A stretch of 64,000 nucleotides of DNA from RHLJ01 sp965247355 (GCA_965247355.1 OZ252011.1:372001-436000); one strand, 5' to 3'. Numbered from the stretch's first letter, positions 1-9,224 are shown. Translations and numbers: made by a program. Notes: generated by a model not told the origin, from the letters alone.

Positions 1-363
1 GAGAGAAGCTCCATCGAATTTTAATTCTACAAGGTAGTCGTAGTCAGTATGCTCAAGTATACGCTGAACACGCCCATCAAAATCGTTGAGTTCCTGCTCG
101 TTATATGTATTATCAAGACTAAGTAGTGGAACCGGATGTTGGACGGTCTCAAATTCTGAAGAAGCTTCGCCACCAACTCGTTTTGTCGGTGAGTCATCAG
201 TGGCAAGATCATATTCATTTTCTAGTGCTTCAAGTTCTTTGAGTTTTTCATCAAAGTCCTGATCACTCATGAAAGGTTGAGCATCCTGATAATAAGCCTC
301 ATTAGCTTTCTTAAGAAGCTCTTTTAGTTCCTGAACCCTTTTTTGCGCCTCTGATTTATTCAT
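1..363 (-). CDS. ligA: NAD-dependent DNA ligase LigA, N-terminal part (cut by window edge)
   Basis: Only the first 121 codons are in the window; the gene runs off the left edge. The start ATG is at 363-361. The translation begins MNKSEAQKRVQELKELLKKA and carries the NAD-binding Ia-type helices, then the motif HPVPLLSLDN (residues 76-85) and ELKFDG, in which Lys115 is the adenylated lysine of the KxDG motif, the same number as in E. coli LigA. The family seals nicks in duplex DNA during replication and repair, using NAD+. It lies 20 nt downstream of the RodZ-like gene on the same strand and may be co-transcribed with it. The assignment is secure from the adenylation motif although most of the protein is missing. 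Confidence 0.93.
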   Translation of the reverse strand, partial: MNKSEAQKRVQELKELLKKANEAYYQDAQPFMSDQDFDEKLKELEALENEYDLATDDSPTKRVGGEASSEFETVQHPVPLLSLDNTYNEQELNDFDGRVQRILEHTDYDYLVELKFDGASL

Positions 364-383
364 CCCCAAAACTATCTAGTGTA

Positions 384-1451
384 TTAATAATTGATGCGGT
401 ACACTAAACTATCAGGGGGACCTTCTTCGTAAGGAAAAGTTGGCGGTGCAGGATCAAAATAACCGGAATTATCAAGGATCGATCTTGTGATTATTACGGA
501 TTCAGTTTCAGGATCATAATATTGCCTGTGGTTATCAATCACATGACCATTAAAAAGTAAGAGCATGCGTGAATGTTGTCCACGAACCAGGAGTGAGTCA
601 TTAAAATCGAAATTATAAGCTTCTCCTTGTTCCATCCAGAATGGATTTGTTCTCCAGTTAAGATCGCTGGTAACACGGACTGGCTCCAGCTTGTCAAAAA
701 TAGCGTAAACAGCAACAGTGAGTGTATCAATCTGGATATCCAGATTTGTTGAAGATAGAGGAGGAGCAGAAACCTGATCTTCATTTTCTACTTCAGTTGT
801 ACTTTGATCTGGCGATTGGATTGGTGGAGTTATGCTCAAAGTATCCGCTTCGGGAATAGCTTCAGGAAGTGTTGGGAAATTATTTTCAACTGGCTCTACA
901 ACTTCGTTAGGATCGCTCTCAAAGAAGCCAAAGATGGTTTCCCTGAAAATGAAACCTGTTGCAAGTAATGCCAGCACAAAAAGGATGATTACAAGAAGCA
1001 CCCAACCTTTGGAGCCTGAATCCTGAAGTGAGAACTTCTTTCCTAAATCGGCCCAGTTTACATTTTCAACAGTTGGTTTAGGTTTTGAAGCAGTTTGTTC
1101 AATATCGGGAGGGGTGACGTTTTTTAAATCGAACGGTTCGTTTTCTTCAGTGGTATCGTCTCCTCCAGTTGAAGCTACGTCTTCATTTTTCGCAAGCAGA
1201 TCGTGATCGTACATCCCAGCTTCAACTGCATCAAGAGCTTTCACTACATCATCATCATTCAAATGCAAAGCTCTTGCGTAACTTCGTATAAAGCTTCTTA
1301 TATAGGTTTGATTATGTTCGGTAGATTCAAAAATAGAATCATTCTCAATACTCTTAAGGGTGAGCATTGGAATTTTAATGGAACTTTGAATCTCTTCTAA
1401 TGAGAGCCCAAGTTCTTTACGAATACCGGATAAATCTTTACCGAGAGACAT
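384..1451 (-). CDS. RodZ-like helix-turn-helix membrane protein
   Basis: A 355-residue bitopic membrane protein. Residues about 5-75 form a HTH_25-type helix-turn-helix (LRKELGLSLEEIQSSIKIP-like pattern, then a YIRSFIRSYARAL segment), as in the cell-shape protein RodZ. An acidic, Pro-rich linker follows, then one transmembrane helix (around GWVLLVIILFVLALLATG, residues about 149-169). The periplasmic part ends in a DUF4115-like beta domain with LLLFNGHVI and ITRSIL. RodZ links MreB filaments to the cell wall machinery; that role is inferred here. A TTG two codons upstream (1457) would also be open, but ATG at 1451 is the more natural start. It is divergent from comF and upstream of ligA. Confidence 0.8.
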   Translation of the reverse strand: MSLGKDLSGIRKELGLSLEEIQSSIKIPMLTLKSIENDSIFESTEHNQTYIRSFIRSYARALHLNDDDVVKALDAVEAGMYDHDLLAKNEDVASTGGDDTTEENEPFDLKNVTPPDIEQTASKPKPTVENVNWADLGKKFSLQDSGSKGWVLLVIILFVLALLATGFIFRETIFGFFESDPNEVVEPVENNFPTLPEAIPEADTLSITPPIQSPDQSTTEVENEDQVSAPPLSSTNLDIQIDTLTVAVYAIFDKLEPVRVTSDLNWRTNPFWMEQGEAYNFDFNDSLLVRGQHSRMLLLFNGHVIDNHRQYYDPETESVIITRSILDNSGYFDPAPPTFPYEEGPPDSLVYRINY

Positions 1452-1547
1452 GCGCAAAAATTTTAATTACTGCTTTGTATTTCTGGCAGCAAACTAAGTA
1501 ATTAAAGTGGACTGCAAAAGCAAGCTTTTCCTTTTAAATATCCTAAA

Positions 1548-2249
1548 ATGTTAACAAGTATTAAATCGATAAAGAGAGGGTTTATAGAAGTACTATTTCC
1601 CAGAGTATGTACTATTTGTGGACTTTCTTTGTCTGATTCTGAACAGTTCATATGTCCCGATTGTGTGAAAAACAGATTTGAAGTAGCGAATCCCGAGAGG
1701 AAACGAGCTTCCAGTGATACGCTTCTACCAGAGGGGGTGGTACTACAACATGCACTTTGGAATTTTGATAAGGGAGGTTTTCTTCAGGATTTATTACATG
1801 CATTGAAGTATCACCGATTAACTGGGGTGGGAGTAGATCTGGGCATTGCATTAGGAAATAGTTTAAAGAGTAATCCTTTTTTTGAGGGTGATGAAGATTG
1901 CATATTAGTTCCTGTTCCTCTCCATCCCAAAAAGAGAAGAATGCGGGGTTATAATCAGGCCAGATTCATTGCGAAAGGGATTGAGCGATCAACTTCAATT
2001 CAATTGTGTGATAATTCGGATATAATCAGGATTAAAAACACGAAAACTCAAACCGGATTCACTTTGGAAAAAAGAAGGGAGAACATTAATGGTGCCTTTA
2101 AGTTGAATAATGAATCTGCAATAAAAAATAAGACCTGCCTTGTAGTAGATGATGTATTTACTACAGGTGCCACCGCATTCGAACTTGCTGATACTTTGAT
2201 AAATGGCGGAGCCGGTAAAATTATGATAGTAACTGTGGCTCAAGCCTGA
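1548..2249 (+). CDS. comF: ComF family phosphoribosyltransferase
   Basis: A 233-residue ComF/GntX family protein. The N-terminus holds a zinc ribbon with Cys21, Cys24, Cys36 and Cys39 (CTICG...CPDC). The C-terminal half is a type I phosphoribosyltransferase fold with the PRPP-binding signature CLVVDDVFTTGATA near residues 197-210 and the basic PLHPKKRRMRGYNQA segment typical of ComF. The family is linked to DNA uptake and to PriA-dependent processes, but its enzymatic substrate is unclear. The gene stands first in a rightward run and is divergent from the RodZ-like gene, with 96 nt between the two starts. Confidence 0.88.
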   Translation: MLTSIKSIKRGFIEVLFPRVCTICGLSLSDSEQFICPDCVKNRFEVANPERKRASSDTLLPEGVVLQHALWNFDKGGFLQDLLHALKYHRLTGVGVDLGIALGNSLKSNPFFEGDEDCILVPVPLHPKKRRMRGYNQARFIAKGIERSTSIQLCDNSDIIRIKNTKTQTGFTLEKRRENINGAFKLNNESAIKNKTCLVVDDVFTTGATAFELADTLINGGAGKIMIVTVAQA

Positions 2250-2280
2250 ATCATTGCAGGAATAAGGATATATTTAGGGT

Positions 2281-2952
2281 ATGAGTGCACGAAAAGTTGG
2301 TGAGTTTAAATGGCAGATGATGGAGTTATCAGACGGAATAACTACTTCCAATGGTAATTGGTATCATATCACGAGCGAGCAGATTGAAGAATATACTCCA
2401 GGACTGTTAAAGAAATACCCTTTGGAACGCATTATTAAAGAGGCAGATGCCTGGGTAAAAAGTGCAGACGGACTTTCCTTACTTCTATTTTTTCTTTTGG
2501 TATATCTCTCGGTCACCCCTTGGATTGCAGCATTAACATCGATTTTATTTTTTCTGATCTGGTATTTTAATACGAGTGCATTTTTAGTGTTAGCAGCAAG
2601 CCCGGTCATTAAGTTAATTACGACTGATGGATTTGCTTATGTTGCTTCTTCTGTTCTTTTAATGGGAATCGCATTCAATGAGTTAATTTCTGTTTACGGT
2701 ATTTATGTTGATTTCAGTGCTCTTTGGATTGGAATAATTCTCTTTTTTCTCTTTAAAGTAGGATTACTGAGGTTGCTGATTCGATTTATTCAAAGTAAAA
2801 GTTCAAAAACCAACATCGAAATTCAGGATCGCATCTTAAATATGCTTCTTATCAGATATGGGATGAAAAGTGGAATTCTGACAGGGAAAGTTAGTGAAAT
2901 GCAGGATCGATTGATTGATATCGCAAACTATCATAAAACAAGAAAGAAGTAA
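2281..2952 (+). CDS. Hypothetical multi-pass membrane protein
   Basis: A 223-residue protein that I do not recognise. The first 60 residues are hydrophilic (ending KYPLERIIKEADAWVKSADG). About four hydrophobic helices follow between residues 64 and 165 (for example LLLFFLLVYLSV and GIILFFLFKVGLLRLLI), and a basic cytoplasmic tail ends HKTRKK. It starts 31 nt after comF and its stop is 2 nt before the TTG start of the phosphatase gene, so the three are probably one transcript. No catalytic motif is evident. Confidence 0.7.
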   Translation: MSARKVGEFKWQMMELSDGITTSNGNWYHITSEQIEEYTPGLLKKYPLERIIKEADAWVKSADGLSLLLFFLLVYLSVTPWIAALTSILFFLIWYFNTSAFLVLAASPVIKLITTDGFAYVASSVLLMGIAFNELISVYGIYVDFSALWIGIILFFLFKVGLLRLLIRFIQSKSSKTNIEIQDRILNMLLIRYGMKSGILTGKVSEMQDRLIDIANYHKTRKK

Positions 2953-2954
2953 TT

Positions 2955-3581
2955 TTGAAGCACGTATTCATAATCAGACACGGGGAAACTGATAACAATA
3001 AATATCATCGTTTGCAGGGAAGAGGAATAGATGCTTCTATAAATCGGGCAGGAAAACAACAGGCAGATGCTATTGCTGAAGCTTTAGTGCATTTACCCAT
3101 TCAAAAAGTGTTAACAAGTAGTTTGATTCGCACGCTTGAAACGGCAACTCCTTTAATTGAGCAATCAAAAGCAAAAGTAGAGCGCTACAAAGAACTGGAT
3201 GAAATGAGTTTTGGTGATTTTGAAGGATGCTACTTTAAAGATGTTAAAGTTCAAATCCACGAAGTTAACGAGCAGTGGATGGAAGGTAATGTTGATGCAG
3301 AAATTCCGGGAGGAGAATCACCTCGTCAGGTTTTCGACAGAGCGGGCTCAAAGATAATTGAGGTACTTGAGAATTCTGAAGAAGACTATATCGTGTTCTT
3401 AGTTCATGGTCGTTTGATTAGGATTTTGTTGTCAGAGTTCCTTGGAAAGGGGCTAAAAAACATGCATCTGATTAAACATCAAAACGGATCAATTAATCAC
3501 TTAATATGGAATGGTTCAGGTTTTGAAGCCGTTGAGCTAAACAAAATTGATCATCTAATCGCTGTGTCTGCAGAAGAATAA
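2955..3581 (+). CDS. Histidine phosphatase family protein (phosphoglycerate mutase-like)
   Basis: A 208-residue histidine phosphatase. The N-terminal FIIRHGETDNN contains the RHG signature with the phospho-acceptor His. The following LQGRGIDASINRAGKQQA matches the LQG..D.PLT..G pattern of cofactor-independent GpmB/CobC-like enzymes. The second catalytic His lies in VFLVHGRLIRILL. The start is TTG at 2955, chosen because it immediately precedes the conserved KHVFIIRHGET strand and sits 2 nt after the upstream stop, a coupling arrangement. The substrate cannot be read from the sequence; a small phosphate ester is likely. Confidence 0.85.
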   Translation: MKHVFIIRHGETDNNKYHRLQGRGIDASINRAGKQQADAIAEALVHLPIQKVLTSSLIRTLETATPLIEQSKAKVERYKELDEMSFGDFEGCYFKDVKVQIHEVNEQWMEGNVDAEIPGGESPRQVFDRAGSKIIEVLENSEEDYIVFLVHGRLIRILLSEFLGKGLKNMHLIKHQNGSINHLIWNGSGFEAVELNKIDHLIAVSAEE

Positions 3582-3659
3582 AATTCAGGTCTCAGCTGAT
3601 AAGATATTGTATATTTAAGGTCAGTTTTTGTTGAAGTCGCTAATAACTAATGTTTTGGT

Positions 3660-4349
3660 ATGAGTGAAAAAGTCAGATCTATGTTCGCAGATATCGCGGA
3701 AGATTACGATCGGGTAAATACCGTTCTTTCGTTTGGAGTCCATCATGCTTGGAGAAGTAAAGCCATCCGGCAAAGTGGAGCTAAACCGGGAGATCATGTG
3801 CTTGACTGTGCGACAGGTACAGGTGATTTGGCCATCGAGTTTAAAAAGGCTGTTGGAGATAAAGGATATGTTTTAGGTACTGATTTTTGTGCACCAATGA
3901 TAGAACCTGCTCCGGATAAGGCAGCAAAAAAGGGGTTAAGTGTAGATTTTGAAGTTGCAGATGCGATGGACCTTCCATATGAGGATGACCGTTTTGATAT
4001 CGCAAGTATTGCGTTTGGAATTAGAAATGTTGACGACCCAATTTTAGCACTAAAAGAAATGGCCAGGGTGGTTAAACCAGGTGGAAGAGTTGTAGTTTTG
4101 GAATTTGGTCAGCCTAACGGATTGATTAAATATCCATATAATTTATATAGCCAGTTTATTATGCCAACTGTAGGGGGACTTCTAACCGGAAATCGCGAGG
4201 CATATACCTATTTGCCTCGAACAAGCGCCACTTTTCCAGCAGGGAAAAAATTCATCAGATTGATGGAAGAAGCAAAATGCTTCAAAGATGAGTGGAGTGA
4301 AAAATTGACCGGTGGAATCGCTTATGTCTATGTGGGAGTAGTCGAATAA
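3660..4349 (+). CDS. ubiE: Demethylmenaquinone methyltransferase (UbiE/MenG)
   Basis: A 229-residue class I SAM methyltransferase that methylates demethylmenaquinone in the last step of menaquinone synthesis. The N-terminal VRSMFADIAEDYDRVNTVLSFG is the UbiE/COQ5 signature, SAM motif I is HVLDCATGTGDLA (about residues 46-57), and DIASIAFGIRNVDDP and VVLEFGQP are the other family blocks. A menaquinone respiratory chain fits the B-type succinate dehydrogenase elsewhere in the window. It lies in the rightward cluster with fabZ, panB and surE, 37 nt before fabZ. Confidence 0.93.
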   Translation: MSEKVRSMFADIAEDYDRVNTVLSFGVHHAWRSKAIRQSGAKPGDHVLDCATGTGDLAIEFKKAVGDKGYVLGTDFCAPMIEPAPDKAAKKGLSVDFEVADAMDLPYEDDRFDIASIAFGIRNVDDPILALKEMARVVKPGGRVVVLEFGQPNGLIKYPYNLYSQFIMPTVGGLLTGNREAYTYLPRTSATFPAGKKFIRLMEEAKCFKDEWSEKLTGGIAYVYVGVVE

Positions 4350-4386
4350 TCGTATATTCCTGCCTAAAATTTAATCAATCAAGTAC

Positions 4387-4818
4387 ATGTTAATAGAAGA
4401 TATTAAGAAGATTATTCCACACCGCTATCCATTTTTATTAGTTGATCGTGTGTTGGAAATGGGTGATGAAAACATCAAAGCCATTAAAAATGTAACGGCA
4501 AACGAAGAGTTCTTTAATGGTCATTTTCCCGGACAACCGATTATGCCGGGAGTACTTCAGGTAGAAGCCCTGGCTCAAGCCGGTGCAATCATGTTAATGA
4601 CTAAAAAGGCTGATCCTGAGACCCAATTAATGGTATTTACCGGTATCAATAAGTGTAAATTCAGAAGACAGGTTGTTCCGGGAGACCAGTTAGTATTAGA
4701 AGTTGAACTTGGTTCAATGCGACGTAATTTTGTTACCATGGTTGGTAAAGCCACAGTAAATGGTGAAGTAGCTTGTGAATTAGAAGCATCAGCTGCGATC
4801 GTTCCTAAAGAAGGATAA
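4387..4818 (+). CDS. fabZ: 3-hydroxyacyl-ACP dehydratase FabZ
   Basis: A 143-residue hotdog-fold dehydratase of fatty acid synthesis. It has the opening HRYPFLLVDRVLE and the active-site stretch NGHFPGQPIMPGVLQVEALAQ with catalytic His46 and Glu60. It is a stand-alone FabZ, whereas many Bacteroidota carry an LpxC-FabZ fusion. The stop codon is immediately followed by the panB start codon (4819), suggesting translational coupling. Confidence 0.95.
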   Translation: MLIEDIKKIIPHRYPFLLVDRVLEMGDENIKAIKNVTANEEFFNGHFPGQPIMPGVLQVEALAQAGAIMLMTKKADPETQLMVFTGINKCKFRRQVVPGDQLVLEVELGSMRRNFVTMVGKATVNGEVACELEASAAIVPKEG

Positions 4819-5649
4819 ATGAGTACAGAAACCGGATCAAATCGTACCGCTAAAGTTACCACTCAAACAGTGGTGGAGATGAAGAAGAAAGGAGAGAAAA
4901 TCTCCATGCTTACTGCTTACGATTATACAATGGCTCAAATTGTAGATCAGGCTGGCATAGATATCATTTTAGTAGGAGATTCGGCGAGTAATGTGATGGC
5001 AGGTTTTGAAACAACGGTTCCCATCACCTTAGAAAATATGATTTATCACACCTCTTGTGTGGTTCGGGGAGTTGACAGAGCCTTGGTTATCGCAGATTTA
5101 CCATTTATGAGTTATCAGGTGACACCAAAAGAAGCTTTGATTTCAGCAGGGCGGATGATGAAAGAAGCCGGTGCACATGCTGTAAAAATGGAAGGCGGTA
5201 AATCTATTATTAACACGGTTAAGAAAATAGTAGACGCTGGAATTCCGGTAATGGGCCACCTAGGATTAACTCCACAAAGCATTTATAAATTTGGAACGTA
5301 TAAAGTTCGGGCCAAAGAAGAGCTGGAAGCCAAAGCCTTAATTGAGGATGCTAAATTGCTTGAAGAAGCAGGTTGTTTTTCGATTGTCCTGGAGAAAATC
5401 CCAGCTAAATTAGCTGAAAAGGTTTCTAACGAATTATCAATCCCAACTATTGGAATAGGTGCAGGTGTTGGTTGTGATGGTCAGGTATTAGTAATCCATG
5501 ATATGCTTGGAATGAATAAAGATTTTAGCCCGAGATTTCTTCGTCGATACGCGGACATCCATTCGGTAATGACAGATGCAGTTCAAAATTATATTAAAGA
5601 CGTGAAAAGTAAAGATTTCCCTAATTCTGAGGAGCAATACAGCGGTTAA
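4819..5649 (+). CDS. panB: 3-methyl-2-oxobutanoate hydroxymethyltransferase (ketopantoate hydroxymethyltransferase)
   Basis: A 276-residue PanB, the first step of pantothenate/CoA synthesis: 2-oxoisovalerate plus methylene-tetrahydrofolate gives ketopantoate. Signatures are MLTAYDYTMAQIVDQAGID, LVGDSASNVMAGFETTVPIT with the Mg-binding Asp, KMEGG, MGHLGLTPQS and the catalytic glutamate region VLEKIP. Its substrate is also the last intermediate of valine synthesis made by the ilv operon at 41.9-47.2 kb. The stop overlaps the surE start by one base (TAATG). Confidence 0.95.
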   Translation: MSTETGSNRTAKVTTQTVVEMKKKGEKISMLTAYDYTMAQIVDQAGIDIILVGDSASNVMAGFETTVPITLENMIYHTSCVVRGVDRALVIADLPFMSYQVTPKEALISAGRMMKEAGAHAVKMEGGKSIINTVKKIVDAGIPVMGHLGLTPQSIYKFGTYKVRAKEELEAKALIEDAKLLEEAGCFSIVLEKIPAKLAEKVSNELSIPTIGIGAGVGCDGQVLVIHDMLGMNKDFSPRFLRRYADIHSVMTDAVQNYIKDVKSKDFPNSEEQYSG

Positions 5650-6413
5650 TGATTGATTCAAAAAAGCCCCTAATTCTAGTAAGTAACGACGATGGAATTT
5701 ATTCAAAAGGAATTAAAGCTCTTGCTGAAGTAGCCGCTGAATTTGGTGAGGTTATTATAGTTGCTCCAGATCGCCAGCAAAGTGCAGTTGGGCATGCTAT
5801 TACTATTGAAACTCCACTTCGGGCACAAAAACTTAAAATAGCTGAACGTTTTGAAGGATTCGCAATCAACGGAACTCCGGCCGATTGTGTGAAATTAGCT
5901 CACGATCAACTGCTGGATGTAAAACCGGATTTGGTGTTGAGCGGAATCAATCATGGGAGTAATGCCGGGATCAATATTCTTTATTCCGGAACGGTAAGCG
6001 CTGCGACGGAGGGAACGGTATTGGGGTATCCATCTATTGCGGTAAGTTGTACCGATTATGATAACGATGCAGATTTATCCGGAAGTCAGCAAGCTGCCAG
6101 AAAGGTGATTAAATTGGTTCTGGAGAAAGGCCTGCCTAAAGGGGTTACTATGAACGTGAACGCGCCCTCAGGACCGATTAAAGGAATAAAATGGGCCCGG
6201 ATGGCGGACAGTAGGTATGTGGAAGAATATGAAGGCCGCAAAGATCCACTCAATCGACCTTATTACTGGCTTACTGGAAAGTTTGAGTTACTTGATGATG
6301 GCAGCAATGCAGATATTCATATTCTAAACGATGGTTTCGCAGCTGTTACTCCTATTCAGTATGATCTTACAGATTATGATTTACTCCGCAAGCTAGGAGA
6401 AGAAGATTTTTGA
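5649..6413 (+). CDS. surE: 5'/3'-nucleotidase SurE
   Basis: A 254-residue SurE survival phosphatase acting on nucleoside 5'- and 3'-monophosphates. The N-terminal LVSNDDGIYSKGIKAL carries the metal ligands Asp14 and Asp15, and LSGINHGSNAGINILYSGTVSAATEG is the second conserved block. Its start overlaps the panB stop by one base, so the two are coupled. It ends 4 nt before the stop of a convergent small gene, leaving no room for a terminator. Confidence 0.94.
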   Translation: MIDSKKPLILVSNDDGIYSKGIKALAEVAAEFGEVIIVAPDRQQSAVGHAITIETPLRAQKLKIAERFEGFAINGTPADCVKLAHDQLLDVKPDLVLSGINHGSNAGINILYSGTVSAATEGTVLGYPSIAVSCTDYDNDADLSGSQQAARKVIKLVLEKGLPKGVTMNVNAPSGPIKGIKWARMADSRYVEEYEGRKDPLNRPYYWLTGKFELLDDGSNADIHILNDGFAAVTPIQYDLTDYDLLRKLGEEDF

Positions 6414-6417
6414 AGAA

Positions 6418-6645
6418 TTAGTGATGATTCTTTTGGAATGACTTCTTTGTCTTATGATAAATTAAAGCAGCTGTGGTAAAAACTACCAATACGATCAGAC
6501 CAATATTGTCTATCGATACCAGGTAGGAAAATCCAGCTCTCGAAGCACCAATAGCTTGTTCTGCTTGAATGACTCTAACTCCCATCGCTAATACGAGAAA
6601 TAAAATTATTCCCAGAAATACTTTTGTAAAAAGGGTGCTTGACAT
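6418..6645 (-). CDS. Small two-helix membrane protein
   Basis: A 75-residue protein with two hydrophobic helices, one near the N-terminus (KVFLGIILFLVLAMGVRVI) and one near the C-terminus (IGLIVLVVFTTAALIY), and a basic tail ending KKSFQKNHH. I chose ATG at 6645; an in-frame ATG ten codons earlier gives an odd hydrophilic lead. No family is recognised and no function is assigned. Confidence 0.5.
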   Translation of the reverse strand: MSSTLFTKVFLGIILFLVLAMGVRVIQAEQAIGASRAGFSYLVSIDNIGLIVLVVFTTAALIYHKTKKSFQKNHH

Positions 6646-6741
6646 AATACATTCAGATAAAAAGTTCTTGACCAACTGAATGTACTTTATTGTGAGACTT
6701 TTAGTATTAAGAAGAGATTACGGAGTGTTAAGTTTGTGTTA

Positions 6742-7593
6742 CTAAAAACCCATCTCAGCTAATCGTTTTACAGAACCAACCCAAAAATCGTAATATCGTG
6801 GTTTGGCTTCTTTCCCAACCTGTACGTTGATTTGATTCATATGAGAAAGTGCAACTGTACCAAGGTGGGTTCCCCATTTTGCACTATCTACAGAAACGAA
6901 TGAATCATTTATATTTTCCTGAGCAAAAATCTGTGTGTTTTGAAACAGGAATACTGGATTTAGAGAGTAATTAGTACCTTTTCCAACAGCGGCACTATAG
7001 GAGAAGTAAGGAAATCCTTCCAGATCTGGGTTTTCAGGATTGAACTCATCCTGAATATATCCCCGGCAAAGTTGTTCTACGGAACTCAGCACCTCGCTTT
7101 TCTCCCTTGGATATACACTATCCCCAAACCAGTCGACCACATCGCTTAGTTTTTCAGTAATAACTTCAGGTGTTTTAAGAATTAAATCAGCCAGATAAGT
7201 TCCACGATGTGGAGTTGCTACGGTTGTAAGTGAGGCAACTCTGTGTTCAATTCCTAAATGGGAAAGAGCATGACGCATATCCAGTCCACCCATACTATGA
7301 GCAATTACATTTACCTTTTTATAGCCATGTTCATCACATACCTGATTAATTAAGCGCACCCAGTTTCGTGCTCTTGTTTGGATAGAGGCATAAGGAACCA
7401 CATTTGGGGCAAAAGCAGGGATTCCGTGCTCTCTCATCAACATACAAGGATCATGCAGAGGAGAGGGTTTTACTAACGAACCAATGGCACCAAATCCATG
7501 ACAAAGGAAGACCGGATACTTAGTATGAAGAACATCGGGTTGAGGAAATTCCTCTAATTGAAATCGTTTAACCAGTGCATTTCCTTCTGCCAT
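6742..7593 (-). CDS. Alpha/beta-hydrolase, lipase-like
   Basis: A 283-residue alpha/beta-hydrolase resembling bacterial triacylglycerol lipases. YPVFLCHGFGAIGS holds the oxyanion HG motif, and VNVIAHSMGGLDMRHAL has the nucleophile Ser100 in a G/A-HSMGG elbow. VATPHRGTYLAD is the block seen in family I lipases, and a late His (LSHMNQINVQ or GTHLGTV) may complete the triad. No signal peptide is visible, so it looks cytoplasmic, unlike secreted lipases. It is the last gene of the yicC-gmk-rpoZ-coaBC transcript, 2 nt downstream of the 139-residue gene. The substrate is not deducible. Confidence 0.8.
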   Translation of the reverse strand: MAEGNALVKRFQLEEFPQPDVLHTKYPVFLCHGFGAIGSLVKPSPLHDPCMLMREHGIPAFAPNVVPYASIQTRARNWVRLINQVCDEHGYKKVNVIAHSMGGLDMRHALSHLGIEHRVASLTTVATPHRGTYLADLILKTPEVITEKLSDVVDWFGDSVYPREKSEVLSSVEQLCRGYIQDEFNPENPDLEGFPYFSYSAAVGKGTNYSLNPVFLFQNTQIFAQENINDSFVSVDSAKWGTHLGTVALSHMNQINVQVGKEAKPRYYDFWVGSVKRLAEMGF

Positions 7594-7595
7594 AG

Positions 7596-8015
7596 TTAAT
7601 CCTCAATAAGAATTGAGTTATCAGTAATCATTCGAATAGTTCTGAATATAGTTCCTTCATGTTCAATATAGATGTTCATGTCTTTTTCAGGAAATACAAC
7701 TCTGGTAGGAGAGGTAAATCCCATCGGGTAAAGTAATTCATGTAAATCTAAATGATAAGAGGTTTTAGAGAAAGTGGAAGGAACCCGAACCCGATATATT
7801 TTTCTGGAAAAACTGGAATCTATTTCTACATTATAAACTCGAATCTGATTTCTGATAAGGTCTGCTTCATCCAAAGAAAGCTGAATTAAAGAGTCCAGTT
7901 CAACTTCGGTAGTAATTTTATTAGGAACGAATGAAGGAGTGTAAGCGAGGATAATTCCACTTAAAATGCAGGCAAAGAGTAAAAGTGCGGAGATGATTTT
8001 CTTGGGTGATTTCAT
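7596..8015 (-). CDS. Hypothetical membrane-anchored protein
   Basis: A 139-residue protein with an N-terminal signal/anchor helix (ISALLLFACILSGIILAY) and a small mixed alpha/beta extracytoplasmic domain ending FRTIRMITDNSILIED. I recognise no family. It lies between coaBC (9 nt away) and the lipase-like gene (2 nt), clearly within the same operon. Confidence 0.65.
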   Translation of the reverse strand: MKSPKKIISALLLFACILSGIILAYTPSFVPNKITTEVELDSLIQLSLDEADLIRNQIRVYNVEIDSSFSRKIYRVRVPSTFSKTSYHLDLHELLYPMGFTSPTRVVFPEKDMNIYIEHEGTIFRTIRMITDNSILIED

Positions 8016-8024
8016 TCAGAGATG

Positions 8025-9221
8025 TTACTCAGAATCGAATATGAATTTCAACACTCTTTCAGCTACTTCTTTTTTAGTGCCTTTGAACTCTGTATCAGTA
8101 CCTTTTCCGAGTACGTGAACGTGATTAGTATCAGCTTCAAAACCCGTGTTTTTGTTAGATAGAGAATTGGCAACAATCCAGTCTGCATTTTTCCTTTTTA
8201 GCTTTGAACTGGCGTTTTCGATCAGGTTCTCGGTCTCCATAGCGAACCCAATCAATGTTTGGTGATCGGGTTTTCTTTCTCCCAGCCAGGAAAGAATGTC
8301 CGTAGTACTTTTTAGCTTGACGTAGCTTTTACCATCTCCCTTTTTTACTTTGTGGTCGAAGGTATCAATTGGCGTGAAATCAGATACCGCAGCTGCCATA
8401 ATAATTACATCGGCATCAGCCTTTTGCTGAACGGCATTGTATAAATCTTCAGCACTAACAATACTTTTGGTAACCACTCCTTCAGGGGCTTCCAGTGAAA
8501 CAGGACCGTGAATCAAAGTAACTTCGGCTCCTAATCGTTGAGCAGCTGAAGCCATGGCAAAACCCATTTTCCCAGAACTTGGATTAGAAATAAAACGAAC
8601 CGGATCAATAAACTCTCTGGTAGGGCCAGCTGTAACCAGTACTTTCTTACCTTCTAACGGACCTTTGATAGAACCGATAATCTCACTGGCTTTTTCAAGA
8701 ATAGTTTCTATTTCAGGCAACCTTCCTTTTCCTTCCATACCACTGGCAAGGAAACCAGATTCAGGTTCAAGAATATGATATCCGAACTCACCCACTTTCT
8801 TTAGATTTTCAGAAACGGAAGGGGATTCATACATCTCTCCATCCATGGTTGGACAAATCAAAATCGGAGAACGTGCTGCCAGCACGGTTGCAGTGAGCAT
8901 GTTATCGGAAATGCCATTAGCAATTTTAGCAAGTGTATTTCCTGTGCAGGGAGCAATTACAAACAGATCAGCCCATTCTCCCCAGTTTATGTGACGGGTC
9001 CATTCTGTAGCGCTTTCCTGTTCCTCAGGAAAGATTTCAACAGCAACATCATGACCGGAAAGGGAGGCGAAGGTCTCTAAACCAACAAAGCGGGTTGCTG
9101 AAGGAGTCATTGTGACTCTAACTTCGGCACCCGCTTTTTGAAATTCTCTAAGTAAAAAAACAGCTTTATAGGCTGCAATTCCTCCGGTTACACCCAGAAT
9201 GATGCGTTTACCGGAGAGCAT
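8025..9221 (-). CDS. coaBC: Bifunctional phosphopantothenoylcysteine decarboxylase / phosphopantothenate-cysteine ligase (CoaBC, Dfp)
   Basis: A 398-residue two-domain CoA-synthesis enzyme. The N-terminal CoaC flavoprotein domain (residues 1-185) has VTGGIAAYKA, the catalytic His77 in RHINWGEWAD, and the FMN-contacting APCTGNTLAKIANGISDNM. The substrate clamp reads CPTMDGEMYESP where many enzymes have PAMNxxM. The CoaB domain starts near residue 190 with VLVTAGPTREFIDPVRFISN and SSGKMG. It works between panB- and coaX-derived phosphopantothenate and CoaD. The position just after rpoZ (3 nt) is a widespread arrangement. Confidence 0.95.
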   Translation of the reverse strand: MLSGKRIILGVTGGIAAYKAVFLLREFQKAGAEVRVTMTPSATRFVGLETFASLSGHDVAVEIFPEEQESATEWTRHINWGEWADLFVIAPCTGNTLAKIANGISDNMLTATVLAARSPILICPTMDGEMYESPSVSENLKKVGEFGYHILEPESGFLASGMEGKGRLPEIETILEKASEIIGSIKGPLEGKKVLVTAGPTREFIDPVRFISNPSSGKMGFAMASAAQRLGAEVTLIHGPVSLEAPEGVVTKSIVSAEDLYNAVQQKADADVIIMAAAVSDFTPIDTFDHKVKKGDGKSYVKLKSTTDILSWLGERKPDHQTLIGFAMETENLIENASSKLKRKNADWIVANSLSNKNTGFEADTNHVHVLGKGTDTEFKGTKKEVAERVLKFIFDSE

Positions 9222-9224
9222 AAA